From NCBI GenBank assembly GCA_902702965.1, contig CACRXP010000145.1, positions 675,088 to 739,087 of the forward strand: a stretch of DNA of 64,000 nucleotides, read 5' to 3'. Each line of letters begins with the position of its first letter. Position 1 is the first letter of the stretch. The stretch comes from Spirometra erinaceieuropaei (taxonomy: Eukaryota > Platyhelminthes > Cestoda > Diphyllobothriidea > Diphyllobothriidae). Positions 46,925-59,600 of this stretch are shown piece after piece. The notes beneath the pieces are model-generated. The model did not search any database, was not told the origin of the DNA, and saw nothing but the letters and a program-made list of their open reading frames with translations. Position numbers and translations under genes: made by a program.

Positions 46925-48057
46925 GTGCGTCTGGGCAATTAGTGTATATGTTGATTCTAACAAATCCCTTGATTGGCATACTAAATATCTGAACAGTCAA
47001 CCGACTTTTTGCGTATGACATTGACCAAATGAGTTCCCTCTGTTGCCTTGCAGGCAGAAAGCGTGATCCCCTTTAATTTATGTACGGTGAAATGCTGTCT
47101 GTTGTCGAATAATTTCTGCATAAGTCTATTCGAAATGAAGTGGAGTAAAATCACCGTTTAGTTAGTATAGATTTTCCACGAAAATTCAGTGTCTTTGTAA
47201 CTTCACGCACATCTTTAGAAGAGTTTTAAAATCTTCTTTTCTTACATAAAATAAGCTGAATTATGCTTTGAAATGTTTTCAATCATAAGAAATTAACTTA
47301 TTCGCAACTTGAAGTCCATTTGAGCTGTTTATGCAATGCACAGTATGATGCAGTCTGCATATATTTTCGGGCACTCCTGACTCGACTTACAAACTCGAAA
47401 ATATATGTGAATCTGTCTTTGAGAAATGTGTACTATACGTGCTTTGTAGGCTTCATGTACAAGTGAAAACGCAGGTTGTCCTACAAAATAAAGTCTATTA
47501 CTTAGACGCTTTGGAGGTAACACATTCTCTTTTTTCAATTATGAAATCTGAAAGCTAGAGTCCCACCAGACAAATCTGAAAAATGGAAAATTTTTACACA
47601 CTTCGAAACATCAGTAAAGAGGGCGTACACCTCTTGGCCAGCATCTCATTCCCGAGCGTGACGCGCATTTCCGACCTGAACGATTCTTACCCAAAAGCCC
47701 AAATGTCCCGTGCATGTATTAAGCAGTGGTTATGTTCATAGCCCCGAATATTGAACTTGACCCGGATGTTCCGAAAATTCTATCAGCCCTTCACGATTTT
47801 CGACCTCAATTATGATAAACGTTTTAAAAGCAAAGCTTTTTATGGGTCGGTGAGTGGTTTTTATTATCTCGTTCCATTGTTTAAAGAGATTTATGCCATA
47901 TGCACGCCAGCTCGGAAAGTAAATTAAATCTTCCCAGCGAACTTGACCACCCGGTTGCAACCACATGATAAAGATGGGGTAAGGGCAGCAGAATAACTGA
48001 CGGACAGAGCTGTCAGGCACCAGGGGAAGCGATTAATACAAGACATATCGTGAATGT

Positions 48058-49989
48058 ATGTACTTGGAACTTTCCTACTGCTCAGTTCTCAGGTCAATGA
48101 GATTCTTCTTTAAGCAAACGCATGACCTTCAGCCAGTTTCGACAGAGCGCGTACAGCATCTTAAGTCTACGTTAGTCAATTGCTCTTATCAATACCTGAA
48201 CAGTCGTCAGACATATCGGGACTTGCTGACGAAGTCACACATTGAGAAGTTAAAGCAGCTCCGGCAGAACAAAGACGTTCTCATACCTAGGCCAGATAAG
48301 GAGACCGGCGTTGTTTTGATGGACAGGGTAGACTATATTACGAAAATACAGTCAATTCTGTCGGATCAGGAAAAGTTTCGAAAGACAAAGAAGGAGAAGG
48401 ACCGTACAGATGAGATTGAAGCACAACTGACTGACGGCTTGAAAAGACTTCAGGCGGATGGTTGCATAAGTGAACACGACGTAGAGCCCCTCCGACCCGT
48501 CGGTACGCATATACCTCGATTATATGGTTTGCCGAAGATCCACAAAGATGGCGTACCGGTTTGTCCAATCCTCGATATGAGGAACTCGCCGTACCATGCA
48601 ATAGCGAAATGGCTGGCGGAGAAACTTAAGCCTCTGTAGTATCAACTAACGCCACATAGCTATCGAGATACTTTTGAATTCATTAACGGCATGAAAGACT
48701 TCGATCTGAACGAAATGGTCATGTTTTCGTTAGATGTCTCGTCCCTTTTTACGAACGTACCGGTAACGGAAACGGTCAACTACCTTTGTGATTTCATTGC
48801 CGACTATCAACAGAATATAGGAATGCCAGTGAATGCCCTCAAGGAATTGTTATTGAGGTGTACCTTGAACGTCCAGTTCCTATTCGACAACAATCTATAT
48901 AGGCAGATGGACGGCGTAGCAATGGGCTCGCCCTTTGGCCCGCTTTTGGCGAATATATTCATGGGAAAGTTAAAAGCTTTCCAGCTACGTCACCAGATGG
49001 ACGGTTTAAGATACTATGGGCGGTAAGTGGATGATATATTCGTGATTGCACCGAAACTAAGCGACATCTCAATTCTACTGGATGACATAAATCAGGCGCA
49101 CCCATCAATAAAATTCACTCTGGAAGAAGAACAGTCCGGTTTACTTCCATTTCTGGGTGCGCTTCTGAGTGGAAGACCTGACGGCAGCATTCTACGTAGC
49201 GTCCATCGTAAGAAAACGTGGCACGGACAGTACGCCTATTTTGAGAGTTTCGAACCGCTAAACGTTAAACGTAATTTAGTCCGCTGTTTGACAGAAAGAG
49301 TGAGAAGAATCTGCTCAGCTGATAGCGTTGAGAACGAACTTAAGATCATCGAAAGTCTATTTCGCCAAAACGGGTATCCTGATCGATTCTTTGCTAAGAA
49401 CATGGCCGAAAGATCGCAAAAGCTCCCGATACTGACGGCAGGAAAGAAAAGGCTCTTTATCAGAGTCCCATTTCAAGGGGATGCACCAAGTTAACTTTTA
49501 AGAAGACGCCTAACCCAAGCTATATCACAGACCTTTCCAGCAGCTGACACCCGTGTACTGTTCACCACCAGTCCCATCCTATACGGAGAGGGCAAGGACA
49601 AACTAACAGTTCAGACCACCTCTATGTGTATTTACTCGTTCACCTGCTCCTGTGGGGCAGAATATATTGGTCGCACGAGCCGGCGTTTATTCAAAAGAAT
49701 GAAAGAACATCACCCAGCGTGGTTACGAAAGGGACAAATAAAGAACATCAACAGCTCGATCCTCGCGCACATGGTAGACACAGACCACCGTGTAGACGCC
49801 AGGGAGGCCTTCAGAGTGATCTACAAGGTCCCATCAAACTATCCAAAACTGCTTGGGCAGCGCTTGTTGGCTACGGCAGAGGCGGCTGCAATCAGGCTAC
49901 GCCGACCGGTCCCATGCGCACAGAAGAACTTCATACAGGTCCCACAGTTACCATGGGCTAAAGCCGCCAAGCCAGCCACTCGTATGTAA
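48058..49989 (+). pseudogene. Penelope-like element polyprotein (reverse transcriptase plus GIY-YIG), nearly intact
   Basis: One continuous frame of about 640 codons is interrupted only by three stops (TAG 48637, TAA 49024, TAA 49492) and has no frameshift. Order: N-terminal RT region with PRPDKETGVV; IPRLYGLPKIHK; FSLDVSSLFTNVP (RT motif A, near 48727); GVAMGSPFGPLLANIFM (motif B, near 48918); VDDIFV (motif C, 49027). After a linker there is a GIY-YIG endonuclease, with IYSFTCSCGAEYIGRTSRRL and the following R-x-KEHH (49627-49710). The domain order RT then GIY-YIG defines Penelope-like elements. The Tyr of the catalytic YVDD is one of the stops. The N-terminus looks short, so the copy is probably 5'-truncated near 48.1 kb. 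The low damage implies a recent insertion. It lies in an intron of the growth-factor gene. Confidence 0.92.
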
Positions 49990-50195
49990 TTACCTTCGCC
50001 GGGACCCACCTTCTCCCTGCCGCTGACTGGAATTGTGGTGTTTCACTCTCCCCTCCCCTTCCCTCTCCAAACCCTAGCTACAGCTTAATTATCTACTTGC
50101 CTGTATCTTTTAATTCATTACTTCAATAGCCATATAAATGTACAGGCCTGAAGAGAATTTATCGAAAGCAGACGTATGCTCGCCAAATTGCCCTT
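48100..50195 (+). mobile_element. Penelope-like retroelement, full extent
   Basis: The polyprotein is followed by an untranslated tail of about 200 bases. That tail reappears at 7988-8137 and contains TACAGCTTAATTATCTACTT and ACAGGCCTGAAGAGAATTTA. Similarity between the two copies stops at about 50195/8137, which marks the 3' end. The 5' end is an estimate. I could not identify target-site duplications by eye. Confidence 0.8.
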
Positions 50196-51324
50196 TGAAT
50201 CTTCTTGAACTGCCTAAAAACGTCCTGTTAGAAATAGCAGACATCACATAAAGCTAAACACTGAATAAGACTTTTTCTTTTGGCTGAAAGTAAGTAGGTG
50301 GTTTTGGTTACCGCCTAAGCAAACAAAAATGAATATCGATAGGCCATTTTGGCACACTTCAATCATTCATCTAACCCAAATGTAATTAAACTCACGGCTC
50401 CCCGTGTGGCCTCATAGCTTGAATGATTAGAGTGTTGGTTCTTCTGAAGGTTTGCCCCTACTGTTTGGTTTTGCCTACTGATCTCGTTTACATCGTATTT
50501 TCGATTCCATACATCACTTATTTGCTACCCATGAACAGTATTTTTCAGGTACTCAAGTGCCTAAAAGTCGCAAATTTTATGAGTCAGATAGTCGCCCAAA
50601 ACAGTTTACGCCTGTCCTTTGCATTAAGGAACGCTTCTTTTTTGAATAAAAGGCCGAATTGCGACAATACGTGTAAAGGGATTTGCCGATAAAGACGAGC
50701 TCCTTCTGACTAATGTGTCATCTTCCGCTAGGGGTGCACCAATCCGAGACACTGCCCCTGTGGGGTTTGCCCTGTCTGTAAACCTCTAAGCAATGCTCGC
50801 TGGTTTCTTGATTTGTGGCCGTCGATGACTTCTTAGCTTAAAACTCTAAGCCGGGATGGAATTCAGTTCTGTCATTCTGCAGCCAGGCCAAAATGAAGAG
50901 CCCACTCTCACGTTATAACAAGTAACCTACCTTAATATCGGTCGCGTATTTACAGTCGAAATCTACCTTAAAAATATTTCACGTTAATCTACTCTACAAA
51001 TGCATCTCATCATTGCAAAACAACCCATTTATTTTGAAAGATTTTGCCTCGTATTTTACTTTGGGGACCTTTTTGATTTTGCTGGAATTTCCATTTAGAT
51101 AATAAACATGACGGGTACATTAAAATGTCAATTGCAGCGTACTCGTTTTTGAAAAACGTTTACACGTCAGTTATTGCAATAGTCCAGGAGTTTATTAAAA
51201 GCGCCTGGGTGAACTCTGCAAAGTTACATTTCGTCATTGATTTCTAATCGCTTCCTCTAACGTTTTGGTTGGAATAAACTCATATGAATAAAATCATGCA
51301 TTTATAGCACGTGCAGTAGACGTA
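50196..51324. other. Intronic stretch, nothing recognised
   Basis: Short frames only, the longest 89 codons at 50423, with no family motif. Confidence 0.5.
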
Positions 51325-52250
51325 GCACCTCGTGAAATGTTAACCGATATGTTGAACTGGGTTTTTAATTTAAAAAGATTGTTCAAGTTCAGCATAATTA
51401 CAAGATATTTCGACCACGTCAGAGTGCTGGCTTTAGAACTAGCTTCTTCACAGTCGTCTGCGAAAACTCCACTCTCCAAAATAACTACGCGGTTCGTATA
51501 ACTGTTCCCTATTGGCTTTCGATGCCCTAATAAATTCAAATATATTTTATAGAAGACATGCGCAAACATATTCGTTTTACGTTCACTTAGTAGAAAATAG
51601 CATCCTCTTAAAAGGTTATGCTTAAAAGGGGTATTTTCGGTTTTAAAATGACTCCTAATTGTGCAATTTTTTATGACCGTGAAATTTTCATTCACAAAGC
51701 GTCATATCTGCGCATTTAGTAACGCAGCTTATAAGGTTTACAACGAGGTCAACGCTCATTACGAAATGTTAAACGCTGTCCATGGCATGTACGTTTGGTT
51801 TTCCTTACGCGGTGAATATACAGCTGGTAATTGTAAAACCCTGAGTGCTGGTGTAACGGCAGATCGGGTTCGAAATTATTCGGGAAATGAAGAAGTTCTT
51901 CAAAAGTGGAGGATACCCCTTCCTCATACATAAAATACTAACATGACTACGTTTCCTACTAAATGAGTGAAAAAAGGAATATGTTTGCTCATGTTTTTAT
52001 AAAATATATTTATAAGAGCATCAAAAATCAGTGGGGAACATTTCTATAAATTCGGTCGTTACTTTGCAAGGTGGACATTCGCAGACAGCCATTAAGTAAC
52101 TCGTTCAAAAGCTGACATCCTGACGTGACTGAAATAACTTGGGATGATACTGCACGATAATTAATATTACAACCCTACTTAACTAAGCCCTTTGAACCGA
52201 AAACACATTTCAAAATTTCAATTAACATTTGACGAGATGGTAAATCTAAT
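51325..52250. mobile_element. Long-TIR foldback element, copy 4
   Basis: The left end CCTCGTGAAATGTTAACCGA is mirrored by the right end, reverse complement CCATCTCGTCAAATGTTAATTG. Inward, CAGCATAATTACAAGATATT and CTGGCTTTAGAACTAG align with the right arm near 52110-52150. The centre has the GATCGGGTTCGAAATTATTC block that it shares with copies 1 and 2. Confidence 0.7.
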
Positions 52251-54463
52251 GTCAGTTCGTAGAAGGAATTTCATGCACTTTTAACGTGCTCTGTATAGAA
52301 CAATGATTTTGTTATAATTGCATCTGGTGGGTAAACTGTACGTTTGCCGACAAACAAGGATTGGCCACCAGAATCTAGACTCCCCGTTTTAAATTCTTGG
52401 TGGGTTAGAGTTAATATTAGGACTGGACTTGAAATTAGGACACGAAAATAGGAATCCCCGAGAATTTAGCCCGATGCCATCTGTAGCACGGGTGGATACA
52501 TATTTCCGTGTCGGACAAAGACAAGTTCCAGACAGGCACTGAAAACAGGTTAAATGGTTGGTGAAAAACTGTTTTATGCGTTCAATGTATCCGACCAGTA
52601 CCCGAACTCATTATCCGAGCTCGAGGAAGGGATTGACTATGAACATTAATCAGCTGCATAACATGGCTCTGACTCTGGCGACTAATTTTAGATCTTAATA
52701 TTCCTTTGATTTTTACATCCTAAGCACGTATCATGTTTCCTAATAATGCATCTTAAGAGACACTTCGTTAATCTACGAGATGTGTCTATCTGTTCTGACT
52801 GCATTTCGTCTATTGGCGGTTATTATTAGGCCGCGGCATCAGTCTTAAAGGTTCATTTCAAACTCTCTAATAAAATATTCATTATGGAAGTCTTTAGGAT
52901 GAGGAACTATTGTCCAGAGCAACAGATACGCAAGTGAGGCGCCAACCGAGCTCTTTGAAACGTCAGCACCTAAATAAACCTGCTCCGGTGAGCACATGTT
53001 CTTCTTCAAGGGTTCTTATCGTTATTGCCCTTTTTCCAACTGAACAGAGGTAGACTAATGATGTCTTATGCGCGTTCTGGTGAAAAAGCTCAGAAGATCC
53101 GTATTACAAAAAATCAAACTAAACTTGCTTAAAATTTGGCAAGGGAATCAGATTTGGCCATTTTTACGGATTTGTAAGCAGAAATGCGGTTTCTACGCCT
53201 TTTTGTGGCTATTTGCGTAAATACCTTAAAGTACGTAGAATTGAAGCCACGTTATTTTCGGTCATTTCCTAAGGACAAAGCTATTGCTCCATTGTCGTCC
53301 CTAAAGACAGGCAAACAGTTAATCACTGGAAGTAACCTTTTAAAGCAGTGGAACCCAATCTCTCCTTTTAAGAATGGCTGGTAAGTGCGTTAGTATGCAG
53401 TAACTTGAGGGCCATGACACGTCAGGGTTTCATGTTTATAACTGGCTCGATGCCGTTCCTCGGATTTCATCTGAGCTAAGGAGGAGCTCTCAAGTGGGTT
53501 ACGCTAGCGGAAACTTAAAAGAAACAACAGCAGAGCTAGCTTCCACTCAAAATTGTTTAAAATATTTTATGTGGTTTCTTCTGGTGCATAACTAACCACA
53601 TACGGAATATTCGCAGTCAATTTCCCTCATAACCGCGTTCCAGACTTTTTGCCCATGGCATGACTTAGTACTTTTCTCCAACGATGCATACATCCATTAG
53701 TTTCGAGCTACGTAATAACGGCTTGAGGCTAATGCACGTTCACCCCGTCTTGAGCCCAAGTACTAGAAAACATATCCCACTTTTAAGTCAGAATTAGATA
53801 TGGAGGTCGAATGATTGCCATGTTAACAAACATAGCAGCGGACTTTTTAGAGGAACATTCCAATCATTGCTTTAGCATGAGTAAACTTTGGACGGCAAGG
53901 AATAACGGGAAAGTGTTCTTTGATTGCCGTTTCCACGTAGGACACTAGTGACATTCAAGTATGGCAAACCAAACCAAACAGGTTTTATCGAGGAAAGCCA
54001 AGGAGTTAGGGTACAGCTCAAGATTTTGTTGTGAGCCGCCATCATTCATTTACTCCGGACTTAAAGGCCTGTAATTTAAACCGTGTCGATTACATCAGGG
54101 CGGAATGCGCTAAAGAGGTTTAATGGTTCTATAAGAAATCTATTTCATCACTCAAAGCCCGAAATATTTAGCTGCATTTGACCCTAAATAACTTAATTGC
54201 AGGACTAGTACCTTACCTTTTGACAGAACATTATTACCCACATATGTCTGAATGTTGGTGCTGGTGTTTTTTCAGACAACTGTGGTGTGCACTCGCCTAT
54301 TCGCACTCATTTCTGCGCGCCACAGTTTTTTTCATTTTTACTTCTCCCCTTCGTGCTGCCAACACTCTCCACACCCCCAATGGGTCGTGAGCTTTGAACA
54401 ACGTCCGGATATTTTCGCAAGGTGACCTGGTGGTTCACTTGACTGTTCTGCTTTCTCTCGTAG

Positions 54464-54598
54464 ATGCAGCTCCAGGCTGTGCGTACCGCCACTTCAGCTG
54501 GTAGAGTTCACTGCAGACGACTGCTCCTGTGCCTGTCCCGAGGGCGACGCACGTTGCGACGCCCTGCTCGAGGGCAAGATTGCCTTCACGGAGGTTGA
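54464..54598 (+). CDS. VEGF/PDGF-like growth factor, exon 7 (VEGF C-terminal cysteine repeat)
   Basis: A strong acceptor (TTCTGCTTTCTCTCGTAG) and donor (TTGA|GTAAGT) bound 135 bases. The single first base completes the Arg codon from exon 6, and two bases are left at the end. The 44 codons read CSSRLCVPP, then DDCSCACPEGDARC. C-x-C-x-C-x6-C is exactly the spacing of the VEGF-A heparin-binding domain and resembles the C-terminal repeats of VEGF-C/D. Coding GC is high against AT-rich flanks. The final C-x-C of that module is not in this exon and would have to come from the next one. Together with phase continuity over a 7.5-kb intron, this supports VEGF-type rather than plain PDGF-type architecture. 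Confidence 0.77.
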   Translation: MQLQAVRTATSAGRVHCRRLLLCLSRGRRTLRRPARGQDCLHGG

Positions 54599-56635
54599 GT
54601 AAGTCCAGGCCTCTTTATTTACCTGTCTGGCTTTTTAAACGGACTGGCCTGTTGAGTCCGACAGTAAAGCGCATGTCACCCTTTGGACGGCGACTCTACG
54701 CCGCCCCAGTCACAGTATTCCGTGGTGTAGTTCCGGCCGGGTTGACTCGGTCCTGCCTCTAGTAAGTGATTGCAGAGGTAAGAAAGAATAAACTCAGATG
54801 GCACTTACTTTACTTAATATATAAATTCGAGATGAGTCTTAACTAGCTAAAAGTCGTGGCACGAAATGCCGCCAACTGACTGGCTAAGTCGGCCCTACTG
54901 AGCGCTAGTGAGTCATGCTGCAGCAACTACCTAATGCGATCTTCACATGGCCGTTTCTGATGGGGGCTGCGAGATCCCTATATCTGATTTCTGTCTCGCA
55001 TGTGTATATGAGCTGGCAAGTGTGCAGCACGCGTAGAGGAATATTTAGCCTTGCACCCTCCTTCGATCATCTTGACCCTGTCTTGCCACTGGAGCATGAG
55101 AGGCGGGGGGAAGAATGACACGAGGTAGATATGCACGTCACGCGCAAGTCACGCCCTTGCCTGCGGGACATTTGCTGTCTACGTGGTCCGCGACGGATGA
55201 ACTATCATGCCGCAAACGTCAGCCTCTTGCTCACAATTCGGTATTGCATACGGTATCTAGAGCGTCTGGTGCCGATTACTGGCCCCATAGTTAGCCACTG
55301 GTCGATAATCAGTGTGCGATATCTGCCAGCCATGAGGTGTAGCACTTTCTGGAAAAAAAATCTAGTCGGATGTCGTCCTTGGTGAGGTAGTTGATAGCTT
55401 TGCCACTTTTGTTGCAACGCTGCAGAAACTAGACCAAAAGGTGAAATAAGGTAATATGAAATCCATGATAAATGGTTTTTGGTTGCCACTCTGCTGAATT
55501 TCAAAGAGACTGCGTAATTAACCCAGTCGGTTAAGCATGCGACAAAGTCTAACTTTGGGTATTTAGGGGTTATGAAGCGTCATTTAAAAGAATGGACCTT
55601 AATACAGGAGCTTGGTCGTTCTGGGGAAAACAGATCTGTAAGTCTTATCCGGTCAAAGCCCAGACTGAGAAAATCTAAGGACTCTGTTCGATCAGATCAT
55701 TATAATGATTGCCTTTCTGTTCAGAGGATCTACATTACGGTCGATCAGATTTTTGTAAAATACATTTAAATGTGACCCACTCAAGTAGTAAAAATCCCTT
55801 TTTCTCCAGTAGTCCAACGCCGTGAGGATAGATTGCCTGAGACCGTAATTTCCGCCAAAGACTTCAACCTACTATAACTTTCTGTATGCTCGCTGACTGG
55901 GTATTTTTCTATCCCTGATTCTTTCCACAACTAGGATCCAATTCTTAATTCGAAAGGCATACACTTCAAAAAATATTCTTTATGGTATTTTAAGATCCAA
56001 AGGGGAATTTTCCGAGAAATATCGTTCATATGCTTTGATGTATTCAATTCTTAATGGGATTCCTCATAGGATTATAAGTTGATACAAAAGCATTTCGCTA
56101 AGAGGTTCTCGTTGACGCGTAGAACGACCTAATTCTTCTAAAAAAATCAACTCCGTGCCCTAGAGGCCTGTCGTACCCAAAGTAATACTGGCCAGTAAAA
56201 GCGCATGCAGGCGTTTCAATTATGGCGGGCCCTGTAGGCCTACACCTCTTATTCCAACCTCCCAGTGGACTGAAGCTTGCCCTTAGACTACCTTTTCATG
56301 TCATTTTTTTCTCGCCTAATCTAGACTTCCGATTCCACTCAACGGATCTTTCATCTTACCCCCCTGCCACCACGGTCCCATGGATGACATCCATCTTTAC
56401 TATCGGCGATGTCCGGGACCGATGAGGTAGATGTTACTGCTTGGTCTCAAATGGACGACACCAAAGTCTCTGCTTGCAGGCGAGTTTGTTAATCAGAACA
56501 GAGAGACGGCCTTCTGTCAGGCTCCTGCGGATCGGTGCATTTCATCTTGAAATGGTTCATGTTGAAACAAAATAAAAGGGTAAATCGTCCTCTAGCAAGT
56601 TTTGTGACTCGTCCTTTCATCGTCGTAGCCCGCAG
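54599..56635. other. Likely intron; nothing recognised
   Basis: Continues from the donor after exon 7. A GC-rich patch at 54,900-55,400 has open frames on both strands but no matching splice pair or motif. Confidence 0.4.
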
Positions 56636-56690
56636 GAGTGCGACCGAGACCTCACCAGACCGCTGCCCCTCGGGCTCATCAGTTCAGTGA
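56636..56690 (+). CDS. Candidate last coding exon of the growth-factor gene
   Basis: The acceptor CGTCGTAGCCCGCAG is followed by sequence that, entered with the two bases left by exon 7, gives 17 codons containing one Cys (DRCPSG) and then TGA. A GC-rich stretch follows and would be the 3' UTR. In a different phase the same exon is open much longer, to about 56790. The choice rests only on phase and acceptor quality. It does not supply the expected closing C-x-C, so another exon farther downstream is possible. Confidence 0.3.
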
Positions 56691-59600
56691 AGAGCACCCC
56701 TTCCCCGACCCCGCCGTTGTGTATATCACCCTCTCCAACAGAGTCCCTGACCGTGGTGAATTATTTTCTTCCGTGTGCACATTTTGACTGAATTCCTAAG
56801 TCATCCTGGTGCATGTACGTTGGGTTTGAAGCAAGCTTCGTCGAGGAAACACAACTGCCTCTCTTGCCAGCCCAGCCCAGCCCCTGCCCGTCCCCCGGCC
56901 CCGGTCTGACTCACAAACCTGTACATTTGTACAACCGCACAAAAGTTGGAAATTCAGGCATATTTTATGGTGTCAGGTCTGCTTGCCTGTGGGTAGATCT
57001 TTATTTTTATACCTCCTCGTCTTGCCGCTCCATCCGGCCCGCACCTCTCAGAGGCCTGACTCAGTTGATCGCGCGGGAGATAGGCACACTCGGCGTGTCA
57101 GGTTTCCTGAACCGAAAGGGAAGCCGGTGTTGAACCCTCTGCCTCTAACCCCATCGTGAATGACTTGCACATTGAGTGCGTGGGTGTTTGTGTGCCATTT
57201 TGTCTACATTATTTGTACGCGATACTGTCTTTGTGAGGAAGGGTCACTGTACTCATAAGTTTGGTTTTTAAGATGTTTTAAAATGCATTTTTTGGATTCT
57301 GTGATTCTTTTTGCTTTGAGATTCTGCCTAAACCTGACCTACCTGGTGGAACCGATATACGGTACGTCACTTGGATTTCCGGATGTGCCTAAATCATTGA
57401 AAACTTTCTAGTAACTCAGGAGCCGTCTCAAATACATCGACTAAAGCGCCTAATAAGAATCTACGTTTGACAGTTAAACGAAATCACACGAGATATTTCG
57501 ACAGTAATATTATGTCGATTAGGAATAGCTGTTTTTTAGGAAAATTGAAAATGTCGAAAATGAACAGATGTGTAGTGAGTGACTGATCGTCATTTGCAAA
57601 AGGGTATAATAGATTTTCATGTTAGCGACCGGATAAACGACACAGTATGCGCATAACGGCGTTAAAAAACGTTTCTCACGAGTCCCTTAGACGAGTATCA
57701 CCTAATAATTAGTGTAATATGTAATATGGCAAACGATCAACTACTTTATTTTTAACAAAATATTTCGAAATCATTTATAGGTATGTTAATAAGTTTTTCT
57801 TTTTTGCATTGTTCAAGATGTGTTTTACACAATTCATATGATTTTGTTTAATTTCATTGGTAGTGATGTCATAGATGTAAACGTGGCCATAGAGTCACAT
57901 GTTGAGAGCAGTATGGGCCTAGTAACTAAGAATATAAAAGGACTATGCGGTTAAAAATATTTCATGTTTTGTGTTTGAGCAGAAGTTTTCTTCCGTAAGA
58001 CTGCTGTTAGTTGTCCAGCGACTCTGGAGGTTACTGAGCCTCAAACATCCTTAAAATATCGGTGGACGATTTTGCGGTTTGCAGTGTCCCCAGTTGATAG
58101 CACAAAAAACAGATTCTATGGTTGCTTTTTATTAAAACTTTCAAAAAATAGCACATGAAAGCTTTTACCTATGTAGTGAACTCCGGACATTTTTTGCGAA
58201 GATGGTGACCACGATTATATTTTTAGGTATATATAAATACAAACTCTGATAGCCGAATAACGTGAACCCCACATCGGAAGCCCGAGTTAGGTATGCAGTT
58301 GATTAAATTGAAACCTTCCCAAGGCGTTTTCTCATTAAAAGGTGCCTAGATATGGTATTTCACAGACGAGTGCTCACGTGTTCCATCCTTTTCCAAAACT
58401 AAGCCAGGGAGAAGATTAAAACTGATTGCGTATCTACTTCCTCGACTGATTTGGATAGCATTTCTATCGCAAGCAAATCGTCCTCTTTTATTTTTGAACT
58501 GTTTCCCCAATTTTCGCTCCGTTTCTATAGTTATAAATTAAACGTGGAGTTATAATAAAATATCGTTATATTCCTTATAGGTCTGACACTGTACCCGTGT
58601 CCTCCTTAACTTGCCCACTAATCAAAATTAAATTGAACGATACGATACATGCGGCCGTTACGTTGACCGAAACACAGTCATTTTGTGACTACTTCAATAA
58701 TATTGGTGTGTATCTGCAAATTACGCGTACACCCAAAGTATTGGTTTTGGCATTAGTACCGTGGTTAGCGATGTGAAATGTGAAAAGGATGCCTATGTTT
58801 GAAAAACGAATATTTACATCTTATCTTTTCTTAGTTATGCAAATTGGAAAATGAGATTTTGGGTTGGTAAAGGTCTTTCTGTAAACTATTCTCACCGAGA
58901 TTAAGGCTCTATCAGAGAACCAAACACAAAAGCAATCAAGATACAGAACTGTACAGACCTAGAGAAGGCTCGCGCTCTCCCCAAAATTAGACAATTTTTC
59001 GTCAACAAATGACTAAGAAACAATTTATGCATAGGAAATGTGCTTCCGATGTAACACATTGGACTAATAAATAAGACGAAGAACTTCTGACATCGCCAGT
59101 ACTGACCGTATGCATTTCATTTTTCACGTTTCATTCTGCTGTCACTATGTGCGCCAAAACCCACAGAACATCAGACGCAATTTTTCCACTTGTTTTTTGC
59201 TGAGAAATAGTACCCAGGCGAATTTGTAAAATGCACAAATATTAAAAACTGTTTGAGCAACCCTTCAGGCGCCAATGAAAACTGCGCTCAAAAATGAGCG
59301 TTCAACGACCGCTGAATTTTCAGTCGAATGTCTACCTCTGGTAAAATTTACTTTGCTTTTTCTGAGAGAAATGGATGAAAATGTCTTCCCCTATTTGCAT
59401 TTTACGGAAAAGCGGGTTTACTTTAGACACGGCGTTAGAACAAAAGAGGCATATTGCTTACAGTCATGGGAAATCCTGAGGAGCCAACGGGAAATCACAA
59501 AGTATTGGCGTGAGCCACATAATCGCTAATATTTTATCAACACCAGGAGACCTTTTTATAGGGACGGGATTTATTATAGTAATTGTGATGGAGAAGCGTG

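Larger units (their letters stand above)
46925..54463 (+). other. Intron 6 of the growth-factor gene, 7.5 kb
   Basis: It runs from GTGCGT to CTGCTTTCTCTCGTAG. It contains the Penelope-like element (48.1-50.2 kb, sense orientation), foldback element copy 4 and a TTAGGG-like patch. No other exon was supported. 52460-54460 holds only short frames. Confidence 0.7.
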
